A stretch of DNA of 64,000 bases, from positions 5,785,480 through 5,849,479 of the forward strand of contig NC_053116.1 in assembly GCF_010015445.1 (NCBI RefSeq), written 5' to 3'. Numbering within the stretch: the first letter of the stretch is position 1; every line of letters starts with the position of its first letter. Source of the DNA: Perca fluviatilis (Eukaryota > Chordata > Actinopteri > Perciformes > Percidae). The translations under genes were made by a program, and so were the position numbers. The notes under the pieces are model-generated. The model saw only the letters and a program-made list of their open reading frames with translations, did no database searches and was not told the DNA's origin. Shown in pieces: positions 34,337 to 43,944 of this stretch.

Positions 34337-34411
34337 AGAAAAAAAAAAAAAAAAAAAATTTTTAAAAGGAAAATATATAAAAAAAAAAAAAAAAGAAAAA
34401 AAGAAAGATAA
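34337..34411. repeat. A-rich tract
   Basis: Runs of A, interrupted by TTTTTAAAAGG and AAAAAG, lie between exons 3 and 4 of the Myb-like gene. Confidence 0.7.
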
Positions 34412-34868
34412 ATATAAGCCTGTTACATATTATGAAGGCACTTATGTCCTGTGACGTGGCTGGCTCAGAGGAAGAGCTCCCTCCAGGGATTCCTTCAGCC
34501 ACTGACCTTCCTTTATTCTGCCTCAGGGCCAGCTCCTCTGCCTCTGTCAGAGGTGGTGGTGCAGGTCCTCCACCAGTTTTGCGGGCCTCTGCCTCCTTTC
34601 TGATGGCTGAGTAGAAGCCAAATGTTAATTTAAATGGGCCCTTTTAATTAACAAAACAGGATAAGTGAGGGCATTTATGTATGTGAAAATGTGTTGGGGA
34701 TAAAGCTACAGCACATTCAAATTGCCAATTAATATTTACTCTCATATTTAAAATTTGATTAAAATGAGGTACAGCCATGAGCCTATTACACCTAAGTCTT
34801 ACCTGTTATATTTAATTTTCAGCTGCTTCCACAAGCGTTTTTCACCCGCAGGATTGCACCTAAATGAA

Positions 34869-34874
<6 letters not shown>

Positions 34875-34941
<67 letters not shown>
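34875..34941. repeat. (TA)n microsatellite
   Basis: About 33 TA units followed by CACACAC, next to exon 2 of the Myb-like gene. Confidence 0.95.
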
Positions 34942-34949
<8 letters not shown>

Positions 34950-35558
34950 TATATAATTTCAATAGTTCAATACCATTCCACCAGTTTTCACCAGTAATAT
35001 TATACTTGTGATTAAATATGAGAATGGGTGTGTATTTCAGGCCTGTGTGTAGTGTGTTCTAACAAACAGAGTGTAAAAAAATTATTTCCCCACTGGGAAT
35101 TAATAGAAAGTATAAATTATAATTATTGTGTAAATAAATATGAAATGAAAACACTATATTGGAACTTACGCAATTTTCTCCCATGCTGTTTCTCTCTCTT
35201 TGCTGCAGCAGCTGTGTTGCTTTTTTGGGAATGACGGCGTCATACTCGCTGTACGCTTGCATGAGAATTTCTAATTCCAGAGGGGTAAAGTATGCTGACC
35301 AATTTTACTGCTTGTTGCCATGGTGAACCATAGTATCATTGCTCCATTCGTGCTGCCTTTTTATAGTGGTGGTAAACACGCTTAACTCTGAGTCAACCTA
35401 CTTCGAGTTGATTGAACCAACTCAAATCAGCTGTTCTGGAACCGAAAACTCAGAGTTTCCCATCTCAGGATAAATCAACTAAGTCTCACTGGATTGAGTC
35501 TAATCAATCAGGGTTGGACTCAGAGTTTGTTAAACCTCCTTCCTGAAACGGTCCCCTG

Positions 35559-36519
35559 AAGCCTGTACTACGAATCAAGAACATGCCCTGGATTTATTTC
35601 AGTTACCCGGCTTCACCAAACCTAACAAGCTGTGTCATGACGGTGGTTAACAACTAGTTCAGTCAACCCAGGGTTTCCCAATCCAGCGATGCGCACGTTC
35701 ACATAAGAGGCGGTGTTTGCACAGCATGACCAATCGCAAACATCTACCAGAGCCGCATATTTTACATAAGAAGAGCAAACTATAATACTACATAAATATG
35801 AAGAACACAGACACAATTTTACAGGCAAAACGCAATACAGTTGCTGCTTCCTAAAACAGGAAGGAAAGCTGTCAAAAAAAGCAGACGCTGTTATGCGTAA
35901 ATCACAAGGCTTATCAATATCACTTCCCCATCAGTCAGGCACAAGATCTGACCATAATTACACTTGTGCTTTACATAAACTGTTGTTGCTTTTGCCTATT
36001 ATTTCAGTTGTAACCCTGGCAGTGGTAATGCGATCGTGAGAGCAAATAACAAATATAAAAACATAATTCAAACTGATGTGCCCATTGGCAACGCACGGCT
36101 AAAGATGCCGACAAATAGCCTATACGTAATCCATCCGCTTAAAATCTATGTCTTTCATAAAAATACCCGTCAGCATCGGGGTTGTCGGTCTCTAAATGTT
36201 TTAGCTTTTATGAGGGCACCTCTCTCTCTCCATGCACTGGGCTCCACTATTTCTTCTAAGAACGGTGACGCTGCTATCAATCCAGTATTGATTGGTCAGT
36301 AAGCGGTGCTTTAACACCGGTTGATCTCTAATCTCCAACATAACCTGCTCCCGACCAGGTTAGGTACTCAGCATAAGTTACCACGGCGATTTATCCCGGG
36401 AACAAGTAATCCACCGTCGTGATACACAAAACCCTGGGTTGAACCTGAAGTTCTGTACTACTGTACTACGAAGCAAGAGGCAACGAGTAATGCCAAATCT
36501 TGCTTAGTAGTACAGGCCT
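35559..36519. mobile_element. Harbinger-type MITE abutting element A
   Basis: The left end is AAGCCTGTACTACGAATCAAG; the right end, reverse-complemented, is AGGCCTGTACTACTAAGCAAG. CTG lies on both sides (35,556-35,558 and 36,520-36,522). The left CTG is also the right target duplication of element A, so the two insertions share a target. 961 bp, no transposase recognised. Confidence 0.75.
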
Positions 36520-36631
36520 CTGGTGATGAGCGGGAAAGAAGCCGGTGTTGATATACTGGAGAGGTGATGAGCTGATGGATGTGTGTGTGGATGGTGTGTT
36601 GGCTGGAGAGGTGATTTCAGATAGGGACAGT

Positions 36632-36650
36632 AACACACACACACACACAC

Positions 36651-36697
<47 letters not shown>
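36632..36697. repeat. (AC)n microsatellite
   Basis: About 33 units with one AA interruption near 36,650. Confidence 0.95.
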
Positions 36698-36698
<1 letters not shown>

Positions 36699-36699
<1 letters not shown>

Positions 36700-37452
36700 T
36701 GGATAGACCGATTATCAGCCCTAGCCGATTATTGGCCCGTTTGCAGATTTTCGGTATCAGTGTATTATTTGCCTGCTAACCGATATAGTTAATGAATTAA
36801 AAAGTGGTCTACTTTGGCTCGGCTACAGCTCTGTGTCTGTCCCTCTGCTTCGGTTTCACTCACCACTCACTTCACTTCAATTGTGAGATGTGTCCAGAGA
36901 GGATGAAAGACGTGTTATAGTATGAAAGTATCTGGATATGCCTGTCGTAAAATGTGTTCAACCTAAATGTAAGGAATGCCCGATGACTGCACTGGTGGAG
37001 CTGTCTGTGTCTGTCCTTGTCTTATATGTGTGTGTATTTTATTATTTCTGTCATGAAATTATAGTGTGTTTAGTTTTTGTTTTACAATTTTTATTTTTTT
37101 ATTGTTTGATGTTATGTGTATTTATTATTGCATTGCCACATTTTCAAGTGAGTTGTAAGGACCTCAGTAAGAATAGCAGCTGCAATGCAGCAGCTAATGA
37201 GGATCCTAAATAAACAAACTGAGTCTGACTTAATGTCCTGCCCACAACACTATCTGACTATCTTTTACTGGGTATTATGTTGAAAGTTTCTAATTTAATA
37301 AATAATCGCTTAAAGCTTTTAAACAAAGTTTTGTGTTGGAGTTTGTAACATTCCAAAATCCTTATTTTCACTGTAAATGCATATCGGTTCCAAATATCAG
37401 TTATCGGTTTAATTAACTACTAATAATCAGTATCGGCCTTGAAAAACCAGTA
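36699..37452. mobile_element. Nonautonomous DNA element with CCGATTAT ends and an inserted LINE tail
   Basis: The left end has ATAGACCGATTATCAGCCC and the right end (reverse complement) GGCCGATACTGATTATTAG; ATATCGGTT words lie inside both. At 37,000-37,215 it holds a LINE-like 3' end with AGAATAGCAGCTGC and GAGGATCCTAAATAAAC. The superfamily is probably hAT; no clean target duplication was found. Confidence 0.5.
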
Positions 37453-37514
37453 TGGCGACACACGCACACAGAAAAAAACTGGGGATACAGAAGGAACGGG
37501 CAACAAAGGAAAAC

Positions 37515-38170
37515 TAGGGCTGTCGAAAGATTAACCTTTTTTTAATTGTGATTAATTGCTGAATTTCTATAGTTAATCGTGATTAATTGCATGTTTTATC
37601 ACATGATTAAAATTCTATTATTGTGCATTTCAGAACTGTTTTTAAGTACATATTAACAATGGAAAGCAATTGTTACCAGTGTATCTTGATTGGGAATCAA
37701 ATGAATGCAAATAAAGTGACTTTATGAACTTGATTTTAAGATTTATATTTGTTGATTATTTATTTACTGTAAACAAAAGAAAAATGTGTGCATCTAGTCA
37801 CACATTTGTATCTAGAGTCAATATAGTGTGCAGTAACTCCTAAGTAATTTTGATTACTCACTGACGTCCAGTGATCACCTTGCATCACTTTGCAGCAGTT
37901 CCAGTTTGACTTCTCCGTGTCGTAAAGGCTGTGTATGCGTGCGTAAAAGTACTGTCCCCCTCGACGGCAATGTATAAGACGGGTCAGAACATGCCAACCG
38001 TAGTCTAGACCCGAGTCTTCTACGTTGCTGACAGGTCTGCAGTTAGTTGCCACCCATTTTGCAATAGCGGTAGTCATTTTTTGGATTTGGTTTCATCCGC
38101 AGGTCGTAAGTAGCACTCTCCAAAATAGTGCTTTGCCTGAGCCTGCTAGCATCAACCTGAGTCACGTTAA
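37515..38170 (-). mobile_element. hAT element remnant, one end plus transposase piece
   Basis: The left end TAGGGCTGTCGAAAGATTAAC with GTGATTAATTGC words is the classic end of a fish hAT group. Behind it, on minus, is a transposase fragment. The opposite end was not found before the next hAT element at 38,533. Confidence 0.65.
37760..38165 (-). pseudogene. hAT (ZBED-type) transposase fragment
   Basis: The minus strand reads SRLRQSTILESATYDLRM, then after a shift MTTAIAKWVATNCRPVSNVE, then RIHSLYDTEKSN and GDHWTSVSNQNYLGVTAHYI. AIAKWVATNCRPxSxVED and GDHWTSxxNxNYLGVTAHYID are diagnostic of ZBED1-like hAT transposases; the D in GDHW is the first catalytic acid. The middle and C-terminal dimerisation regions are gone. 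The segment near 38,000-37,880 is scrambled relative to the family. Confidence 0.8.
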
Positions 38171-38532
38171 CTGTACTATGCTCCTCACATGAGGGCCCTG
38201 GGTAATCAGTCCCCGTTTCCCTGGCCAGTCTGACGCCCCTGCACAGGAGCACAGCGTGACGCACACATCAATACACAGAATGCACAATGCATACCTGAAC
38301 ATTTCTTCCATTTGAACAAAAAGGCCTTTCCCCAATTCCCAAAACAATGAGTTTGTGCAACCCGATTCCTCTGCTCGATTCCTCGCCTCACGTCGTCAAT
38401 TTGATAAGACGTGTGGCACATCTTGGGCACGTTCAGTTCAGCTATGGTTTCCGGGTCGAACGACGTTTCCTTGGAACGGTGTGCAACAGGCTTTGAGATA
38501 GATTTTCTCTTGTTTAGTGGGTGTGTCACAGG

Positions 38533-38739
38533 TAGAGGTGTGACGAGATCTCGTCTCATGAGAATAAATGTGACGAGATTTCTGGTCAAGGCAAAAAGTG
38601 TCTCGCCATATCAGTACACCGTTCTCCAAAGTTGACTCTGAGTTTACTTTTGCAGAGCGATAGCGGAAGAAAAAAGCTGCCCGTTTTTACAGGCAGCTTT
38701 TTTCTTCCGCTATCGTTAGCCAGCGTTAGAATGTTAGAG

Positions 38740-38777
<38 letters not shown>

Positions 38778-39315
38778 CTATATTTATCTTAATTAATGAT
38801 ATTAAACAAAGTTCGTCCTATGATGGTCATAAATCGATACTAGAATAGCCTACTTCCTTGTTTAGTGCTGCAATGAATAAAATGCAGAGGAGGAAAGAGC
38901 ATCCGTCTTCACAAAAATCATCTGTTGAGTGTTTGATGGTAATTTATTTGTCCGTGAAACAATAGTAAAATAAGCTTTATTCCTCTGTCTACTGTACAAT
39001 GACAAATTCAAGTACAAAACCAAAAATGTTGTCTTACTGCCAGAAAACGCTTAATTATGTTGTAACCTTAGTCTCTTCACTCAGAGAATAAGTAATGGTG
39101 TAACTGTTAGTTAAACAGGAGAGAAGCCCGTCGTTTGAGTTTGTGGCAAAAACATTCAGTGCTCGTTTTTCATATTGTGACTTTTGATTGAATAAAGGAC
39201 TATTTTTCCAGTCTTATTTCTTCATTGAAGTTTTCTATGTAAAAGTGGTAAAATCTTGTCTCGTCTCGATCTTGTGAACTCAATCTCGTGAGCTAGGTGT
39301 CTCATCCCACCCCTA
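38533..39315. mobile_element. hAT MITE with perfect internal hairpin
   Basis: The ends are TAGAGGTGTGACGAGATCTC and (reverse complement) TAGGGGTGGGATGAGACACC. The flanks GTCACAGG (38,525-38,532) and ATCACAGG (39,316-39,323) are an 8-bp duplication with one change. It contains (TC)n at 38,742-38,774. 783 bp, noncoding. Confidence 0.85.
38658..38715. repeat. 24-bp perfect inverted repeat, 10-nt loop
   Basis: CGATAGCGGAAGAAAAAAGC plus TGCC pairs without mismatch with its reverse complement after a 10-base spacer. It lies inside the hAT MITE. Confidence 0.95.
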
Positions 39316-39356
39316 ATCACAGGTGATACCCAATCAGCGGAGACATGTCTGTCAAC

Positions 39357-39788
39357 TAGGGTTGCAGGATATTGACAAAATTTGATATTGCGATATCAAT
39401 ATTAATTTTGATATGTTTAAACATGTCAAATTACTGCTGGAGCTTCAGATGGATGGATAAAATTACTAAACTTATGGGAAAACGCATCAAAATAGATTCA
39501 TAACAAATAAAAAGTTTTCTTACAATACAAGGGTTATTTCAACTGACAGTCATATTGGACTGGTAAAACATGAATAAATAATTACCGACCATGTCTACAG
39601 AACAGGACATGTTTTACTAGTTGTACAGTATAAAAACAATAAATAAAGAGCATGTCTACAGAACAGGACATATTAGAAACAATAAATAAAATAAAAAGAA
39701 TTGCATACTTATCGCGACATTTTCAATATAATATTGCGCAACTTGATATCGTGATAAAGATTTTGAGTCGATATATCATGCACACCTA
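39357..39788. mobile_element. hAT MITE
   Basis: The ends are TAGGGTTGCAGGATATTGAC and (reverse complement) TAGGTGTGCATGATATATCG. The flanks CTGTCAAC (39,349-39,356) and TTGTAAAC (39,789-39,796) match at 6 of 8. A CATGTCTACAGAACAGGACAT unit occurs twice (39,589 and 39,651). 432 bp. Confidence 0.7.
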
Positions 39789-39796
39789 TTGTAAAC

Positions 39797-40920
39797 TCGT
39801 GTTAATAAAAAGGCAGAGTGCTTGTGCACACAACATGGTGTTACAAATGAAGTTGTCTGTCCGACAGCAGCTCTGCTATATTCACATTAATAGTATTTTC
39901 CTCATTAGCCTAATAATGTATTATTTTACCCACCCGCTATTAATCAGAATGTTAATTGATATGACCTGCACGGATCATAACTAAATATAACCATATATAA
40001 CTATGTATTCCCTCGCTCTCCCTCTTTTCCTCTCTGTGTCTCTGTCACTCCTCTTTGTTTACATGCCACCGGTGAAAAGATTTTGGCAGAGGATACATCG
40101 GTGTATCCTCCATTACAGCTCCTCTAGGAGCCTCCTCGCTCCTCGATGTGCATTTTAGCAAATGACTCGTCCTTCAACGTGGCGCACTGAGAATTATTTC
40201 TGTCACTGCGGAGGATTGAGGAGGTACACATTCGGGAATTGAGTAAGGCCCCTTTAATCACTCAGATAGCTCAAACATACCAACACATCTTCCTACCAAC
40301 TGGTTCTCTTTGTACACTGAAGCAGTGATGTAGAGTACAGGTAGATGCCTCCACACACTGAAGTTACTGTAGTTCCTATTGTCCCTTTCTGTCTCACTAG
40401 ACTGATGCTAGACTTTCATTATGTATCTGAAAGGAAACTTCAGTTGTCTGACTTTATGAGAATACATGTTTAAAAGAATTATGAACTCTGTTGCTCCATG
40501 GTTTATAGGGAGATAGGGAAGAGGCTTCTCTTTCAGTCACATTTTTTCATGTTGTAGGTCATGCCAAAGTGAATCTCAGATAAGTCAGCCCCTTCAATAG
40601 TTCCTCTACTTAAGTGCCACGTTATGTTTTGCCAAAGTTTCCTAATTTGCGGGATTTACTGGTGTTTTATTTGCAGCATTTTATATTTTCTGTTTTCTTC
40701 ATTTGCTCCCTCAGCCACAAAGTACATTTGGAATAAACAACTTTTTTTTTTTACCAGATGTGAAGCATCAATACACCAGTGAAATGATAACTGATGAACT
40801 TAAATAAAAACAGCAGGGCACATTAAATAACTCTGTTGGGACTAAAGCAATGCTAATGTGTTTTGATATTTCCAGCAGCATTTTTCAACAGTTTACTTCA
40901 AATAAAGAACGAGGGAGTGT
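39797..40920. other. No recognisable feature
   Basis: No gene or repeat boundary seen. Confidence 0.4.
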
Positions 40921-41110
40921 CAATGGCCCTCATTTATGAAACGTGCATACTACCTAGGACAGGCGTAGGACAGGCGTAGGACAGGCGTAGGACAGGCGTA
41001 AGGACAGGCGTATGCCGATTCCTACCCAAAACAAGGCATTTATCAATTTGAACGTGAGCGTAGGCTGCGATAAAATCTCAGGTCTGGTCTGAACTCATGT
41101 GCAACACGTT
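40921..41110. mobile_element. MITE end with 12-bp tandem repeat
   Basis: GGCCCTCATTTATGAAACGTGC is a typical fish MITE end. It is followed by five copies of AGGACAGGCGT(A) at about 40,955-41,010. The other end is not visible. Confidence 0.45.
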
Positions 41111-41289
41111 TTTTTGTGGCCAGTTTGATGTCGGACCATTTTTTCTTGAACTTATTGGAAATACAAATATAGTTATCAGAATACTAAAAGTTATATTTAA
41201 TGATTTAAGCGTAGAAAATTATTTATTACTTATTGGATAAATAACTTAAATATTCAAACCTCTGCAGGGGCTTCTCAAACAAAGGGTGA

Positions 41290-41860
41290 GGTTTCCATTT
41301 TACTGTAGCTGCCAAAAGACACACAAAAAAAGTCACAAAATGGCCACAGGTCCGAGAGGTCTGGATTCCCATTGGCTGCGGGGACCCTGAAAGCAGCATG
41401 GGGTCCGAGCCTATAAAACTTTCTAACAAACCTTTTTCTTTGTCTTCCGTTACTGGCTCACGCTGCTAAAGGATGTACGCAAGCGCTTCCACGAATTTCC
41501 CAAGAAAAGTGGATTTATTTCAGTGTTCTGGCCATCTTGGATGCTATGGAAATACGCGACCAGTGTTTCAAATCTGCAGAAGAGAGAACCACGGTTTTCT
41601 CTAGAAGAAAATCGGACAACATGGACACTGTTTTTCTTCTCAAAGCCGACAAAGTTGGTCTCCACTGCCTCTGGAGAAACCAGGTTTTTCTCCGTGAACC
41701 GCTGATGAGCGAATGACATGGACCGTTCTGTTTTATTGTGGAAAGACTATGGACAAAACAAACGGACTGCACACAAGTAAGAAGGCTTTAGTTCGGGGCA
41801 GAGAGATATAGAGCGATACAGGGATATTTTGGTTTACTATGGAAAACAATAATATGCCAA
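41290..41860 (+). mobile_element. LTR-like fragment, divergent copy 3 of the 1.7 kb LTR family
   Basis: Order and spacing match copy 2: CCCATTGGCTGCGGGGACC, GGGTCCGAGCCTATAAAAC, then a block with AAAGTGGATTTA, CCAGTGTTT, TTTTTCTTCTCAAAGCCGAC, TTTCTCCGTG, GGAAAGACTATGGACAAAAC and a GTAAGAAGGC. The identity is patchy, so this is an older or different subfamily. The termini are not defined. Confidence 0.55.
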
Positions 41861-41944
41861 AGATAATGAGATAATATAGCCTATCTCCATGGTATTCTAA
41901 GACAACATCAGTCGCTATAGAATGTTGTCAGTGAAAACTAAATG

Positions 41945-42845
41945 TCATAGGTTCCCTGTTAATGCTATTGTACCGGTGTAAAGTTTTTGAAGGAACTCGG
42001 CAGGTAGGTTATTCCAAACATCTTGGAGAACTAACAACAGATCTTCTATGGATTTAGGCTTCCTCAAATCCTTCTGTCTCTTCAGGTTATCCCAGACAGA
42101 CTTTATGATGCTGAGATCAGGGCTCTGTGGGGGCCATGCCATCACTTCCAGGACTTCTTGTTCTTCTATACACTGAAAATAGTTCTTAATGACCTTGGCT
42201 GTTTGTTTGGGGTCGCTGTCCTGCTGCAGAATAAATTTGGGGCCAATCATACGCCTCCCTGATGGTATTGCATGATGGATAAGTATCTGCCTGTATTTCT
42301 CAGCATTGAGGACACCATTAATCCTGACCAAATCTCCAACTCCATTTGAAGAAATGCAGCCCCAAACTTGCCAGGAACCTCCACCATGCTTCACTGTTGC
42401 CTGCAGACACCCATTATTGTACCGCTTTACAGACCTTCGGCGAACAACCTGCCTTCTGCTACAGCCAAGTCAAATTTTGACTCATCAGTCCAGAGCACCT
42501 GCATTTTTCTGCACCCCAGTTCCTGTGTTTTCGTGCATAGTTGAGTCGCTTGGCCTTGTTTCTATGTCGGATGTATGGCTTTTTGGCTGCAACTCTTCTA
42601 TGAAGACCACTTCTGGCCAGACTTCTCCAGACAGTAGATGGGTGTACCTGGGTCCCACTGGTTTCTGCCAGCACTGCTGGACATCTTCCGATTTCGAAGG
42701 GAAATAAGCTTGATGTGTTTTTCATCTGCTTCACTAAGTTTCCTTGGCCAACCACTGTGTCTACGATCCTCAACGTTCCCTGACTTTTTGCAAGTGTGCC
42801 TAGAAGAATTGATGCTGGTTTGAAGGCAAAGGGTAGCAACACCAA
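41945..42845 (-). pseudogene. Tc1 transposase 2 (broken)
   Basis: Two frames joined by shifts. The first (from 42,845) has QVHPSTVWRSLARSGLHRR and AAKKPYIRHRNKAKRLNYAR. A short stretch with TDESKFDL carries the first catalytic D in another frame. The second frame (42,394-41,945) has MKHGGGSWQVWGC, ILQQDSDPKQTA with the second D, and SPDLSIIKSVWDNL. The third catalytic position, normally E in IIES, is AAG (K). The helix-turn-helix N-terminus is largely lost. Confidence 0.85.
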
Positions 42846-42920
42846 ATATTGATATGATTTAGATGTTTTTTTGGTTGCTCACTTTGCATTTTGTAAATTG
42901 ATCAAAATAAACAAACAATC

Positions 42921-43338
42921 TGTCACGGAAGGAGCAGGAGTCAGGATGAAGGTAAGTGAAGCTGAACTTTATTATACAAAATCCAACAGGAGGAACAGAG
43001 AGCAGGTCCACTAGCAGCACTCCAACAGGTAGGAAACGAGAGCAAGTCTAAAAGTCGTGACACAAGCGTACACATAGACGTACCTCGACATATAGACATA
43101 CAAGACCAAACAAAGAATGAATGTGCCTTTGCTGCTTATAAAGATGGTGGACTGATGAGGTGCAGGTGGTGAACTGATGACGTGGCTTAACAAAGGGCAG
43201 GTGTGAGTGATCAGTGCTGATGAACTGCAGGTGTGAACAATGAGTGCTGATGACAGTGAATGGGAAAACAAACTGAAAGTCCATGACAACCAACTGAAAA
43301 TCCATGAAAACCAACTGAAAGTCCATGTAAACCTGACA
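42921..43338 (-). mobile_element. Gypsy (Sushi-like) solo LTR
   Basis: It begins TGTCACGGAAGGAGCAGGAG and ends CCTGACA, as do the LTRs at 50,811 and 55,462, and shares the TTTATTxxAAAATCCAAC stretch. CAATC flanks both sides (42,916-42,920 and 43,339-43,343), a 5-bp duplication. 418 bp. It marks loss of a full element by LTR recombination. Confidence 0.88.
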
Positions 43339-43944
43339 CAATCATTATTTATATTTTTGAAAGCATTCTTAGTTTACAGCATTTTTTTCCACACCTGCCT
43401 AAGACTTTTGCACAGTACTGTATGTAGATGTTGCCTAAATGTAGGCCTTAAAATTCTGGTTCTTGGGTTATACTGTATGCAAGCCAAACTACACAGCGAA
43501 ATGACGCTCTGATTGAACCAATCCACAGCACAGTTACAGTAATTAGTGTAATTAAATAGCATTCTTTGGACAACTTATCTTATAGAGAGAGGAATTAGAT
43601 ATAGTATGCTATTACTTTATCACACATTTACATGAGCAGACAGATAGCATTTAAGTCATTGCTTACCCCAAAAAACCCACCAACCCCCCCCCCCGCGCCT
43701 AAGTACATTCCCCCATGCAGCTTTGATGTGTCTAAAAGCTAACATTACAGTAACTTTTGTTTAACAGAGTAGAAATGGAAGAAGAGGATATGTCTGCCAC
43801 TTTTTACTTGTTAACATCTTGGTTTCTTGACTGGTTGTTGACATAAGTGTAGCTCTAATACAGTAACAAAAGATGTGAGTGCAAAGATTTTGCAAACGCA
43901 AGTTACGAATACCCTGGGGGCTAAGCACCCCCTGTCTTTAAATC

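Larger units (their letters stand above)
33770..35321 (-). pseudogene. Harbinger Myb/SANT-like DNA-binding protein (broken)
   Basis: Minus strand, convergent with the transposase. Exon 1 (35,321-35,170) starts MATSSK and, after a one-base shift, reads AYFTPLELEILMQAYSEYDA then PKKATQLLQQRE, ending at GTAAGT. Exon 2 (about 34,868-34,800) reads [19 protein letters not shown]. Exon 3 (about 34,612-34,428) reads KTGGGPAPPLTEAEELALRQ and SVAEGIPGGSSSEPATSQD. Exon 4 (about 34,262-34,180) reads SSSQDETDEEDTLSAATERH. The last exon (33,890-33,770) reads NDLEMVLLDRQIQRTDLEIE, a coiled-coil end. In Harbinger elements this protein binds the ends and helps the transposase enter the nucleus. Inactive here because of the exon 1 shift. 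Confidence 0.75.
26720..35555 (+). mobile_element. PIF/Harbinger element A (8.8 kb with nested insertions)
   Basis: The ends are GGGTCTGTTTCAGAAAGCAGG and (reverse complement) GGGACCGTTTCAGGAAGGAGG, flanked by CTG at 26,717-26,719 and 35,556-35,558. It carries both usual Harbinger genes: a spliced DDE transposase on plus and a Myb/SANT-like protein on minus, converging. Later insertions are a TTAA MITE (27,671-30,329, with a solo LTR inside), a GC-rich MITE (31,247-31,919) and a hAT MITE (32,132-32,428). Without these the element is about 5.2 kb. Copy B at 47,944-50,058 has the same ends. Confidence 0.88.
41940..43420 (-). mobile_element. Tc1-like element 2, left-truncated, with nested solo LTR
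   Basis: The right end is an inverted-repeat terminus, read outward as CAGTACTGTGCAAAAGTCTTA, with TA at 43,421-43,422. The matching left terminus is absent. The transposase gene is on minus. A Gypsy solo LTR interrupts the right end at 42,921-43,338. Confidence 0.75.

Noticed and set aside
34337..34411. A-rich tract as a LINE or SINE tail
   Set aside because: No retroposon body is recognisable on either side and no duplication flanks it.
38206..38589. 127-codon minus-strand frame as hAT N-terminus
   Set aside because: It crosses into the neighbouring hAT MITE and lacks a BED zinc finger.
40955..41010. Short regular repeats resembling a CRISPR array
   Set aside because: A 12-bp head-to-tail unit without spacers in a fish-like genome; a simple tandem repeat.
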